From assembly GCA_963513935.1 (NCBI GenBank), contig OY740768.1, forward strand, positions 33,292,216-33,356,215: a stretch of 64,000 bases of DNA, given 5' to 3'. The notes under the pieces were generated by a model. The model was not told where the DNA came from, searched no databases, and saw only the letters and a list, made by a program, of their open reading frames with translations. This document shows positions 36,801 through 48,535 of this stretch, in pieces. Within the stretch, counting starts at the first letter, position 1, and each line of letters starts with the position of its first letter. This DNA comes from Aphrophora alni (taxonomy: Eukaryota > Arthropoda > Insecta > Hemiptera > Aphrophoridae). The position numbers and the translations under genes are program-made.

Positions 36801-39539
36801 TGTAGTTCTGTAGAATTGTGTAGGTTTCCACAAACGATAATATTTGTTGTTATTTAATAAATTACAACAATTAATTCTATATATTTTTTTTTCAGGTAAG
36901 GACATCTTCTTGGTTGTTAAATCCTATAACGCAGTTGCAATAAGGTAATATAAGTAATGAAGTATTTATATTATATATTTATATTTTACAAAGTGGTAAT
37001 GCTGTTTTAGGACCTCTCTCTGGCATATACTGTATATGGTGGAAATATATAAGAAAATTTCTTTTTAGCAAGATGAGTACAGATAATAAGCACATAAATG
37101 CGAATTAATTAATTGATTACTGATTTCTTCTGTGTACTGAGAGATAGATAACATAAACTTCTAATGAAATTAGTACTAAAAAAAAATAAAAATTTAATAA
37201 AATAATTATTGGTAATATATTGTATTTTGTTTTGGTTTTTCATGTGTATTAGCACCTTTGTTTTGAAAAATTCGCTAATAAAATAAGATTAAAAGAGTGT
37301 ACTCTGAGAACGTAGATACGTAATTTTATCTTAATTCTGACAAGAAAGTCACTCTCGTGTCTGTGAACTTAGTAACGTATCTTACTTCGTTCAAAATATA
37401 ATTATTGTTTATTTTATTATGCCTATGGGTACATTTTATTACAATATTTTCAAAATAAATTAAATAGTTTAGTATGATGAGGAAAATCGTATATTAACAT
37501 TTTTCTTTGGAACTCTATATGTTTTACGTAAAATCTCTTAATCGTATACACAACAAAATGTCCTCGATAAGAACGAGAAACTATGCAGAACACAAACAGG
37601 AGTTATTAAAAATTTCCTCCAACAGTACGAGGAAATTATGTAAAATTTAAAATTGGGGTACTGGAAATTTGTTTTAAAACAATAATAATTGTAATAAAAA
37701 TAAAAATTATGTGCTTAAAACAATGTACTAAAGGATTTCAATTCCAAACGTTTTATTAGTTTATACCTTAAGAAATAAATTTAACACTATTTTTTAGTGT
37801 TTACATTAAAATTTGATAACGTAAGATTTGTCTCCTGCATTGTAGAAATTTATGTAGGCCCTACCGCATATTGTCTTTGATTATTTTATTTTTAAATTTG
37901 TGTATTGCCATCCTCATACAGCGATAAAAGAATTTGTAAAAGATATCATTAGTGTTGTTGTGTTGACGGGGAACTGCGTATATAAATTCTTGTTTCATAG
38001 ATTTACAACTTCTCGAAATAATCGTCTCATAGACATACATTCACACTTACATACGGTAAGAATAATCATGTTGTTATAAATTTGGTTACAAATCAACATA
38101 GATTTTCTTTAATGTTCTTGAAATTAGTAGAATTGTTTGTTTTTAATTGATAACAAACAAACATAATTTAAAAAATCAAATAAACCGTACAAAAATGTTT
38201 GATTATAAAGCTTTCTAATGGACGTGAAAGAAAATCTGTACAATTAAATGAGAAAATGAAGATCCATAATGCGATCTTTGCGAGTGGGCAGAAAATCTTA
38301 AATAGTATAATCCTTTAATGTACATTTTTAATTAGAAACGTATTAGAAATTAAAATTTTGCGAAATTCGACCTTGAAAATAAAGTCGTTATAGATTAATC
38401 AAAGTCCATGGAAGGTCTCTTTTCCTCCCTCACTTCCTCCCTTTTATGTGGGGTAAAGGAAGGGTGTTACAACATTGGGGTTGATATGAGGTCAGATTGT
38501 GTCATTAATGTTGGCGCCAGGAGGTGTCCAGAATTTTCATATATCATCGATTTTATTGCACATTAGTTTTGCCGTGAGGACAAGATTGCGTCATCCTTTA
38601 CTAACTTAAGGATCCGCGTATGTTATCTACATTGTATTGACTAAACAGTCTTTATGCTTTGTTGTCTTTTCCTTTCTATTATTAGTGTCTACCCTTGTAT
38701 CTCACCCCATTGTTTCAGTCTCATTAAACATGATTACTTTCTCACGCTTTTCAACCCCTCATTTCTAGAACAAGAAATATTACTCAGCTTTCTAACAAAT
38801 AAAACCATCGCGTTGTTTGTATTTCATCTGAATTCAAAACAATATGAAAATTACAAGAAGAAACAATGAATAATATTAATTGTTTACCCATTGACACAAC
38901 ACCACTACCGATAACTCAGACTTGTGTATTTCACCAATAATCTATGTAATCTTATTTGTAAAATATTATTCGCTAAACTCTTTGTAGGATCGTATTAGAT
39001 ATTTAAATGGGGGTATAAACATCATTTTAATAAACGTTTGAATAATTCTAACATATTTACGTAAAGAACCGTTTAACAGCTAATGAATAAATTGGCAAAA
39101 CTACACAAGAAAGAATAAAAATGAATGCTGTAACAATAGTTCTACATCTATAGACTCAGTAAAACTCTTTGTTGTTGTTATAAACTGTGCAAAGTTTATT
39201 TAATTTTAAAGTATACTTCCATAAGCGCAATGTAATGGTCCCTAGCAACCATAAACAACTTTAGATTTTTGTAACAATTCAAACAGGTGTCTAAACATTG
39301 TATTCTTTGTACAATTGTAACTGATGTTTTTAGCTGAACAGCTGTAATAAATTTATTAGCTTTTTTAAGATTATGTTTTTACATTATTCTCCACAACTCG
39401 TGAGCAGAACGTTTGAGCAGTGTCAACTAGTTCTTGAAAACTAAGTGTAAAATTCAAGAATGACATAACAATCAATTCTACTGAACGGTTCATTTCCACG
39501 AACAAATACAAGATTATTGGTTGCATTTATACTGACAAA
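36801..39539. other. AT-rich DNA; stray minisatellite units at 37560-37665
   Basis: 37560-37665 ('gaacgagaaactatgcagaa', 'ggagttatt', 'aaatttcctcc') is an isolated pair of units of the 54-bp array, 760 bp away from it. A GC-richer patch at 38400-38600 and a plus-strand frame at 38654-38869 have no recognised content. Confidence 0.4.
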
Positions 39540-41500
39540 GTATACTGTAAACAATAATAAAAAGTATTGAGAATGTTATGCGATGAGTCCAAAAACGAAT
39601 GTCGAGTTTATCTCGTCAATATTCATTTTTCAAGTTCTCTGAATAAAAAAGTGGTTTTGGAAACGATGTCTATCTGTCTAATTGGTGTCTGCGCAGTTCT
39701 CTACACCCTAAACGTGTAGACGGTTTTTAAATAAATTTGGTATGTAGGCATATATTCACCATATCTCGGTATATTTTAATTTCAATAATTAACTCAAAAC
39801 TTTGGGGTACTAAATTAAGACAAAAGCACAAAATTCTCGTTTTAATAAAATATGCTTTTAAAATTATGATCACTTATTGTGCTAAATGTTACGTAACGTA
39901 TTATTTGCTAAAATATTTTGTTAAGTGCTTAAACAAAACTAATCTCTGGGCCCAAAACAAATTCTGCTCCTTGAGTTATCGTTAAAAAGCAAAACATAGG
40001 TCGCGGAGCACAAAGATATAATTTCTGGAAATCGACTATTTCGTCTTCATTAGGATGTTCGTGAAATCTAAAGATTAATGACCGAAAGTCTGTAAAATTA
40101 CAAATAAAGTACCAAATATATACAATTTTTTTGCATTTTTTTTTTTTAAACAAAGACGTAAACTTAGCCTTAAAATAAGGTAATTTCGTAACAGCTGATC
40201 AGCAAAACATCTGTTGGAATTGTAAGTGTACATTGGAAAAAATAAACACTATTTTAACCGTTGTAAAACTGCAAAGTTGTTTATGTTGCTATGTAACATT
40301 AAGATTGCGCTTATGGAGGTATAATTTAATATAAAAATTAAATAAACATCCTACAGTATAAGACACCAAAGGATAGTTTTACGGATTTTATAGATTTTAT
40401 GTTTGGAACATTTATTTTTATTTTTCTTGACATAGAATCTATTACGTCATGAACCGTTTTTATATATAGATATTTCTTGACCCGTTGGTTATTGTTCCCC
40501 TTGTGATATTTTTGTTAAAGAAACTAAACTAAAAATAATAAAAAGAAACAGACCATACACAATTATTTATATATTGATATCTTTTTACTATTTCATCAGA
40601 AAAGTTGACACTTAAGTACTTAAAAAACCGTTATATTGTAAACGTAAACTTTTTGATAAATTAATATTATTTAAAATATTTTTAATACACGATTATATAC
40701 CTTATAAAAGTTTAACCGTGTGTTAAAGCTACACACTTAGCTTCCGTAGACATAAAGGGACGGTTATTTTTTATTAAATAGAAGATTTTCAATCGGGAGT
40801 TTAAATTGTACAGACAGACACGCAAGTAATATTATTAACGTCCTTGGTTTTATCTACGGACCCTAATAATGAGAATTCAATGAAAATGCAATCCATCTTT
40901 TACTAGATAATTAATTGTTTGTCAAACATGTCACACAAATCGCTTTTAAAACATATACTCTACGGATTTCTTACTATATGGCTAAATTAAGTTGTATTCA
41001 TCAAACAAAAAACTATAATATATGATTTCGAACTGCAATGTATTGTCTTCAGATTTGTAGGTCACACCGTGTTCAAGTAGGGAGGGACATGATATCTGAC
41101 ACTTTAAATTTGACTTAGCGCCAATATATTATTTTTTAATCTAATAAATATACATATTCGTAATCATTAAAACTTTTCGTTTCCACACATAATATTTAAA
41201 AAGAAAGTTTTTCCACTCGATATCTTTTGCCCCAAACTATAGTTCAAGATTATTATTATTATTATTATTATGTTTTTTTTTGTTTTTTTTTACCGCGATA
41301 TTTTTACTATGGGTGAGAAAATACAAAGAATATAAATGCAAAGATTGAAATAACATAAAATGTATAGGTCTTTACTGAGTAGATTGGTTGCGACTTACAA
41401 ATAGACAGACGGACCGACACACACGTTAAACTATAAGAGTCCTTGGTTTTACCCATGGATCTTAAAAATGTCGTTAAAATTTAAAAAGAATAAGCACCTA
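39540..41500 (+). repeat. Dispersed repeat, copy 2 (partner of 22400-23860)
   Basis: Same block order as copy 1, including the doubled 'gtccttggtttta' (about 40850 and 41440). This copy also shows an upstream part (39550-39780, 'ggtgtctgcgcagttctct', 'tatgtaggcatatattcacc') that resembles 60870-60960. It has grown by small insertions, including an (ATT)n run. No coding frame. Confidence 0.7.
41249..41271. repeat. (ATT)n microsatellite
   Basis: About seven ATT units followed by a T-rich stretch. Confidence 0.95.
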
Positions 41501-42237
41501 CAATATTCTAAATATCCCTACATTGTATTACAGTTATTAAAATAAAACATTTTGATCTACAGTTTTCAATAAACTTCAACCCTATTTATTATCAGACGAT
41601 TTTTAAAAGCGTAACTGTAAGTCTAACACATGTGACTTTTTTACAAATGGAAGTGGACGAGTTTGTAGTGAGAGAATTGTTATTGTCCCTAATTTGTAAA
41701 GCTTATTTGTTTGTATGATAGTTTAAATAAATCCAGTTGGCAACTTTATTCCAGTGCATAGAGAGAATACAGGACAAGGGAAGTGCAATATCCTGAGTAT
41801 ACATGAGGTCATTGTGTACACTCTGTGTTTGTTTTTAGAGTTAAATCCCATATGTTCTAACTTGATACTATAGAGACGAAGGCACGAGGACATGCTCGCC
41901 TCATGAAAACATCAAACGTAACAGTTTAAATTTGATACTCTGTGTATTTGACAGGATATTGTTTATTTTTAATTCCTAAATGTGTTGGCCGTAGCTACAT
42001 TTGAAAATTACAGACCGTCAATCGCACATACAGTCGCACAATATAAATTAACTTTATGGAAACATTGTAGTAACACTTTCACGTCATAACCTTCTGAAAA
42101 AACTAAAAATAGTAGTATTTAGTGAGGGGAGGGAGGTAAATATTTTTGTTGTTTTAGGTTTCATTTCTCATTTTCTTCTTGTGAGGATAAAAGAATTCTC
42201 CTTACATTATTATACTTTTTAAATATTTTATTTTGAA

Positions 42238-42238
<1 letters not shown>
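41501..42238. other. No gene seen
   Basis: Ordinary AT-rich sequence leading to the transposon end. No motif recognised. Confidence 0.4.

Positions 42239-42277
<39 letters not shown>
42239..42277. repeat. (CA)n(TA)n microsatellite at left transposon end
   Basis: CA run 42239-42261 passing into a TA run to 42277. Mirror image of the run at 43852-43914. Confidence 0.97.
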
Positions 42278-42442
42278 GAATGTCGTACCGCAGAAAGGAA
42301 ACATCTCCAAAATACCTACTTTTCAGGAGAGACAAAAAACAGTTTTTCTAATAATGGGTATTTTAAAAAAAATTACAGTTATTCACAAAATGTAGACCCT
42401 AGAGTCACACTTTAATCACCATAAAATAAAAGCCCTAGCCGT

Positions 42443-42449
<7 letters not shown>

Positions 42450-42494
<45 letters not shown>
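42450..42494. repeat. (TA)n microsatellite inside the transposon
   Basis: A TA run of about 45 bp followed by a T tract and then by an internal copy of the terminal core, as at the real ends. This suggests a nested or duplicated terminus. Confidence 0.95.
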
Positions 42495-42503
<9 letters not shown>

Positions 42504-42649
42504 TTTACTGTGGAGATGTTCCCTTTTTGCAGTAAAGGTGGTTAAAATTTTTAAATCAGGCATTTAAAGCATGGAAAAGTTTATTTTACATGGAATGTAT
42601 TACCAAAAACAATATTTACAATGGTTTTACAACATTTTATTTAGTTTGT

Positions 42650-43467
42650 CTAAACTATTTCTTCATCAGGTGCAGCGGTAGTAGGCCAATTCATTATTTC
42701 AGTCCAAAAACCCATTTTGTCTGGTTGGATGTACACCATAGTCTTTTTCAAGTCGTCCATTTTCTTTATGTTAATGGGTCTTTTTTAACTGTAGGCTTTA
42801 TTTTTCCGGGAATGTTAATGGTTGTTTGGTATTTCTCAAGCAAAATAAATCATGTGTCGATCCATTAATGTTAGGACAACACCTTAACTTTTGATAACTT
42901 TCACTGTCAAGTGACATTTCACTATACGTTGATATTTGAACCCTATTTTGCTCCCTTGGAACATCTTTCCCAAATGAATCAACACTCAAACAATTCCTTT
43001 TATAATACTGAGGCCACCAAGAGCTGAACTGCAAGAAATTTTCATTTTTCGTTCTAATAACAGTAAACTTGTCAGCAATGTTTGAAGCAGTCTTGATAAG
43101 TTCAACTAAGTCATCAACTGTATAATATCGCTCTGTTTTCTTTAATTTCCTCTTTATTATGCCAAACTCTCTGTCATTCGGCATGAACACTCGAGTGTCC
43201 TCTCTGAGGAAAAAAAATTGTAACTTTCTTAAAAACTTTTTTTCTGCCAGTGCCATAACAAACCGAACTATAGTGTGTTATTTTTATTTTGTCCGGCACA
43301 GTTGTCTTCGAAAATGTATAAATTCTCTATATCCCTGCCCAGTTAACGTGTTCCTCTCCTTTCAATTTTGTTCTTTTTATAATATTCCTCTTATAAAGTT
43401 CAGATTTAACAACTCTCTTCTTCCTCTTCTTAGAATTGTTCTGAATTTCTTCCTCAGATTCATTCAT
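42650..43467 (-). pseudogene. DUF7869-like transposon protein, deleted and frameshifted
   Basis: The minus strand has three consecutive pieces of one protein. Piece 1 begins with an ATG at 43467, runs 46 codons (basic; KKRKKRVVK, then KRTKLKGEEHVN) to a TAG at 43327, and resembles the N-terminus of this family. Piece 2, in another frame (43327-43271), reads LYIFEDNCAGQNKNN, matching the family's 'D.C.GQNKN' motif. It is cut by a TAG at 43268. Piece 3 (ATG 43256 to TAA 42798, opened upstream by VRFVMAL) has FMPNDREFG, matching 'FLPNDRDFG', and WWPQYYKRNCLSVDSFGKDV, matching the 'WWPK+YKK..+S' region. After another shift near 42800 a tail (KKMDDLKKTMVYIQ...) extends to about 42650. Full-length proteins of this type are several hundred residues long, so the middle between pieces 1 and 2 is missing. 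The presumed role is transposition of the host element; biochemistry is not established. The DUF assignment is from memory. Confidence 0.75.
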
Positions 43468-43851
43468 GTTAATTAATTAATAAAACGTCTTAAAACTTCA
43501 CAATACCTGTCTAAATCACAATAAGTTAACGAGTGTTTTATAGGTTATCTCAAATCAACAAAACAAACCTTATTCTTCAATAAAAACATCATTGTTTGTC
43601 AGCTGTTATTGACCTGCAGCTGCAGTGAAAGTAACAAAAAAAGTGAGGTTAACTGCAGACAGGGAACAAGTCCTGGAGATGTTCCTTGTTTGCAGTAAAC
43701 GTCTTATCAAGCCTGCCTCTAACTTCAATACAACAAATGAAAAATATTCCCTTTTTGCAGTAAAAGATGTGTCTACACTTGTAGATTTCAAGACAATAAA
43801 AAAACGAATTTCGATTTTTTGGAGATGTTTCCTTTCTGCGGTAGGCCATTC

Positions 43852-43914
<63 letters not shown>
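43852..43914. repeat. (AT)n(GT)n microsatellite at right transposon end
   Basis: AT run 43852-43877 passing into a GT run to about 43914, symmetrical with the left end. A plus-strand open frame (43625-43918) runs through it and is an artefact. Confidence 0.97.
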
Positions 43915-43917
<3 letters not shown>

Positions 43918-43992
43918 GGTTATATTAGATTAGGTTGGGTTAGGTTAGGATAGTAATGATAGGGCAGGTTAGGTTAGAATAACTTAGGATAC
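43914..43992 (+). repeat. Interstitial TTAGG-rich tract
   Basis: About six TTAGG units, some directly joined (ttaggttagg near 43941-43950 and 43970), mixed with variants such as ttggg and ttaga. TTAGG is the ancestral insect telomere repeat. The tract begins exactly where the GT run of the transposon ends. Confidence 0.7.
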
Positions 43993-44386
43993 CTTGTTTT
44001 GCTTCAAATCCTAATCTTAATCGTAATTCATTGAAATCGATTTTTTAATTACAACATCCAATGTTCATTTTCTATTTTCCCAATTACTCCACAACGGTAA
44101 TTTTTATTTACTTACGATTCAGCACACTGGTTTGGGCCATGAATTTCATTTTATCGATAGTTTAATAAATATCAGTAGATTTTATAACAGCTTCATATAC
44201 GGTTTTGAAGATTATTTATGAATAACTCCCGAATTAGCATAAACGTTATGAGATAGATTTCGGTCTTCAATCACCTTACGAGGGTATAGAGTACCACCAA
44301 GCGGATCCGTCAAGTGTTCTGTCAACTTATGTTTAGATTATGTTGTCTCAACATCTCTGCTTACAACCGCTCAGTAGACATGACTG

Positions 44387-44413
44387 TGACGTCACAAATG
44401 TTTTTCTGAGTCA
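44387..44413. promoter_or_regulatory. Consensus CRE and AP-1 sites, 12 bp apart
   Basis: TGACGTCA at 44387-44394 is a perfect cAMP-response element, and TGAGTCA at 44407-44413 is a perfect AP-1/TRE site. The spacing between them is 12 bp. They lie in a GC-richer stretch (44240-44440) that also has 'agcgccaacatct'. No gene start was found nearby, so function is a guess; the pair could also belong to a transposon promoter. Confidence 0.35.
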
Positions 44414-44420
44414 TAGCGCC

Positions 44421-45524
44421 AACATCTATTTTGCACGTAGTATATTTTAACTACTGATTATAGCGAATCTTTTTTTAAAAGGAAGGGTTAGATATGTGTC
44501 AATCATAGCAAAATATGGCTTAAATAATATCTCTGGATATACTTGACAACTATAGTGCTAGTTATCTAGTCTAGATTTTACTTTCCTTTCAACTATTTAA
44601 ATTAGCATAATCGAAACCTCATCAACGGAAGCTACCAGTTCAAAGTGTGTGTTACATTCGATTTTTGATTCTATTAGCACCACAAATAGGTTAGTTTAGG
44701 TAAATTTTAAGTTAAATATTTTATTAAGTTATAATATTGATAATATCACCGAAGTCTTTGTTTTCTAAATCAAGGATAGAAATTTTTGTATATTGCGAGA
44801 GTTTTATATAATCTGCTTGTTTACTTACCACGCTATAGAACAACTGCAAGACACAGTAGATTGATGGTGGATGATGTGTATATGTGATCAAACTGTCGTA
44901 TATATGTACGACCGGGCAGCTGTTATTGTGAATAAGATTAGCTCTGTAGGATAAAATACAAATAAGCTTTTACGATATTTTTGCAACCGATATTAATTTG
45001 TTTTTCAGTTATGCCTCAGAATTGCTAAATATAAATACAAAATATTACTAATAGACAGACAAACATCAAATAATGTTGAAGATCTCAAAAATAGCAATCA
45101 CATTTATACCAAGATACAATAATACACAAAGTCAATAATAATCGAACCCTCAACATACTTGAAGAACATAAATGTGCATCCCAATACAAAAGTACCGTAA
45201 AATCTTGTCAACGATAAATTGAATTTTTCATTTAATCCTATATATGACACATAGCTTCACTCAATAAATAGATCAGATGAACAAACAGATGATCAGAACA
45301 CAAACAGATGAACGAATGTCTGATGAGCCATTAATCCAATCAAGGCAAAAGATTAAACTTTCAGTTCATTTCCAATTTGTTTCAAACCTGCAAGAACAAA
45401 ACAATACGATGGGTCATTTTATTATTTTTTAGAGTTTTAATAACTTGACGTGTTCGAGCAGAAGCCAATTAAGTGTCCATGTTTGTATTAGTTTAAGATT
45501 GTGTTGTATAATCTTATCTAATTA
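44421..45524. other. No gene seen
   Basis: AT-rich. No recognised open frame or repeat. Confidence 0.4.
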
Positions 45525-45567
45525 TCACCTGATGATATTACATTGATCGGCGAAACAGCTGTAGTGA
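45525..45567 (+). other. Hammerhead-like core arrangement, probably inactive
   Basis: CTGATGA (45529-45535) is followed after 16 nt by GAAA (45552-45555), the palindrome CAGCTG, then TA. TCAC (45525-45528) is complementary to GTGA (45564-45567). This is the order of a minimal type I hammerhead ribozyme (stem I, CUGAUGA, stem II, GAAA, short stem III, GUA cleavage triplet), as known from Penelope-like elements. However, the 16-nt segment does not form a convincing stem II next to the core, so activity is doubtful. A related block near the Penelope-like element (54499-54540) has the same arrangement. Confidence 0.3.
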
Positions 45568-46486
45568 GAAACACAACTAAACCATTGCAAATACGGATAA
45601 GGTATTTATATATTTATTTATTTATTGCTCACATTCTTACAAAAAAGAATTTCCAACTTCGTGGCTCAGCTTTCCAGCCATTTAGCCTTATATACATAAC
45701 CCTTCCCCATAGTAAAATAACAATTCTTAAAATAACTAATAACTACAAAAACTTGATATTTAACAAGTATTATTTTTTGACGTATTTATATAAGTAGCCT
45801 ATAATCATATCCTGACTTAGAAAAACTTAACCTGAACGACTAGATTGGCTTTATCTGTAAGAGAAGGAGATACAATAATCTTACATTATGTCATCATACG
45901 TACAACAATAAGCCAAATGTGTTTCATGGTATAATGCCATAAACATTATCGTAATAGTACTACGCCTACAAAAGTAGTGATAATAAAAAATGACGTTATA
46001 TGTGTGGATGTTGCTTATAGTGCAATGTTCCTTGACGACTCTCCGCCCTTCCTACTCATTATCATATTTTAACCCTAATGGGAGAAGAAGCATCTTGTCG
46101 TGTAATAGACGTACATTGAGACTTCATTTTAACAATTATATACTTCTCCTTGGTTGGTAATAATATTATAGTTTTACAACATGCATGGTAAATTTACAAA
46201 TTATTTTACATCAGTTTTTCTTGAGGACATTTTGAGTTTTTAGGTAATATATTACAAATATTTTGACTTTCAGTCAATCAACAAATATTTAAAAATTATG
46301 TCGGTGTAATTAAGAGCATAAATGAGAATAAATGTATGCCGAAAAATATTGGAATACTTTTAAAAACCTTGGTATTTAAAAAATAATAATAGGAATAATA
46401 ACGAACTTACCCACACCCAAAACTATGGTCGATAAGAAAATGACAAAATCAGGAACTCGGGCTGACAAGTTAATAATTAAACGATA
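45568..46486. other. No gene seen
   Basis: AT-rich. The plus-strand frame at 45543-45797 starts over the hammerhead-like block and has no protein motif. Confidence 0.4.
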
Positions 46487-46525
46487 CAAAAACATTGCAC
46501 AAACTTTCTCACTCAGCAATATTCA
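46487..46525 (-). repeat. Single copy of the 47-bp minisatellite unit
   Basis: 'acaaaaacattgcacaaact' followed by 'ttctcactca' corresponds to 'ataaaaacattacacaatct', 'ttcccactca' of the array at 5517-6690. It is present once only, next to sequence resembling the outer side of the family A copies. Confidence 0.55.
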
Positions 46526-47444
46526 AAAGCAAATAAAAACAACCCAAACTTTTGCTTCAGAAAAATGACAATGATTTAATTGTTAGTCAAAGAGTGAAAA
46601 TCAACAATAGACGCTGTCAGAGAAAAAATATATTTATATCGAAAAATGCATCAACTACTTCGCGTATACCATAATTGCGTCATTGATTAAATCTGACCTG
46701 TTTATGAGGGCTGTAAATTATAATTTTTCATTTTGGAAACTATCCATGTACAGTAATAGTGTTTTACACATTTATGTTACAGTATTACCATTTAAATTTC
46801 ACTAAAATTTAAAAGATATCATTACACCTGATTTAAACAAATTAGGCTTTTTATAACTCCCTCATGGCCAATTTTTTACCAATATTTCAAGAACCGGTAG
46901 TTTATCTATTTTATTTCCAAAGTTGTTTATGTAAGAAAACAAATGACGGATAAACAGAGAACTACTTAACTATAATTATATGCATTTGTTTCTTTATTTT
47001 TACCAATAGAACACGTCTTGAAAGTTTTTTCATTTCTTCGTGAAACACACTGTATAAAATAACCTCAAAATAATTGTAAATTTATTTACTCAGAGGTCAA
47101 GCCACAATGCAGTGCTTAAACGTAAATCTGAATTATTCTCGTTTTGGCATGAAGTATTGTTTAACCTGAGCTAACCTTTAAAAAATTACACCTAAATCTA
47201 GCTTCCAAGCTATTTATTATAAAACCCTGATATTTAAAAGAGTGTTGAAGTAAAAATATTTTCGGGAGAAACTTACATACGTTTCTGGATACTCATGAAA
47301 AAATAAACACTTTGCAAACCTCATTAAAAAATAAATTGTCTGTTTAAGTGCGAATGTGTAATGTAATAATAGATGTAATATATATAATTATCCTAATTAA
47401 TACTAAATTGCAAACATTTATTTAGTAGTTTACTTATTTTTAAT
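46526..47444. other. No gene seen
   Basis: AT-rich spacer without recognised features. Confidence 0.4.
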
Positions 47445-48535
47445 TCCAATATTTGCGTAATTACAACAAAAAGTTTGCAAATTTTCTAAACAGATAATGT
47501 AAATGCACAGTTTTATTTACTTGCTAAAAGCTTTTAACTTTGTCAAATCACATTGAAGGTCAACCTAAACGGATAAAACTAACGTGACCTACATTTTCAA
47601 CAATAACTTATTAATTCATATTTAAATTTATTGGATATTATTTTTTTTTGTTTGTAACATGAAAATGAAACATGAGATGTCTGTGGAATATATATTACTT
47701 ACTTATTGACTAAAACATACAAAGTTGATTACTATTTATTCTTTCTTATTACAGACGTAGGAGAAGAAAAGCACAATTCAATTTTATTTATTTATTCAGA
47801 TCAATATGTACAGTATTCTTCGTTGAATAGATTTAATGAACTCACTAATTGCAAAAGAAGAACTCAAAAGTTCGACGTTAATTTTAAACATTACCTTATT
47901 GGAAAATACATTATATAAAACAGTTAAAATTACCTGTGCAAGAACTTCGTACAGATATTCTCATTCACTCATTCCCAATACCTATAGAAAACCAACCAAA
48001 CTATTCGTCACCAAAAATGTCGTTAGGTGGTTAACATTTAAGAAAGTGAAAACCCATTAATACTTTTTTGGATCATTAATACTCACATTTCTATAATATT
48101 TGAATAAACTCCGAAAGGCCGATTTTGATAAATTACGTCCTTTACACCAACTGATATTTTGACTTTTTTTATCCTTAAGTTACGTACCAACATATTAGGA
48201 GTGATGACAACCAAAACGGTTTATAGATCTATAAAGCCTTTACTTTACCAAAATTTTATTAATCGAACCGATTTTGAAAAAAAAATGGTCATTTGTGTGT
48301 TTTTTATTACAGCTACCGAAATATTGAATAATCGAGAAAAATTTTAAAAAAAACTTCCCGAGATATGGTACAAAAATGTAAACATATCAAAAATTTTACT
48401 AGAATTGGTTTCTGTGTTTGTGTTTTAGAGCACAACATAAACGACAGTCTCCAAACACACAGGCACAATTTAAAAAAAAAAAAAAAAAACTTTTTGGATT
48501 TAAAGATCTTGAATTTTACATATTCGCTAAAACTC
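47445..48535 (-). repeat. Family A copy, left arm of a 1-kb inverted repeat
   Basis: Matches the reverse complement of 49600-50640 over its length. Examples are 47510-47600 (with 50495-50600), 'ccgaaaggccgattttgata' (48112-48131, with about 49975-49994) and 'ttacgtaccaac' (48180, with about 49920). Outward and inward of the given limits the match fades. A poly-A run (48472-48489) interrupts the inner part. Open frames at 47706-48060 and 48159-48583 lie within this repeat and show no protein motif. Confidence 0.8.

Larger units (their letters stand above)
42239..43914 (-). mobile_element. Inverted-terminal DNA transposon, internally deleted
   Basis: Both ends carry the same 35-bp sequence in inverse orientation (42278-42312 and 43817-43851; 33 of 35 positions agree). 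At both ends it is followed outwards by an (AT)n run and then a (CA/GT)n run, so the microsatellites are symmetrical too and belong to the termini or formed there. The core 'ggagatgttccctttttgc' of the terminus recurs inside, at 42512-42530, 43675-43694 and partially at 43747-43760, as subterminal repeats. The interior encodes a broken protein on the minus strand with a large internal deletion. The whole is only about 1.7 kb, so this is a non-autonomous deletion derivative. Target-site duplications could not be defined because of the flanking simple repeats. Confidence 0.8.

Noticed and set aside
36552..36857. 101-residue plus-strand frame
   Set aside because: Runs through the 54-bp minisatellite; the period is a multiple of three, so openness is expected without selection.
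42798..43256. Intact 152-residue gene
   Set aside because: It is only the C-terminal piece of a frameshifted, internally deleted transposon protein; upstream and downstream pieces lie in other frames.
43159..43476. 105-residue plus-strand frame
   Set aside because: Antisense to the DUF7869-like pseudogene.
43625..43918. 97-residue plus-strand frame ending in Cys-Val repeats
   Set aside because: Crosses the transposon terminus and the AT/GT microsatellite; no protein motif.
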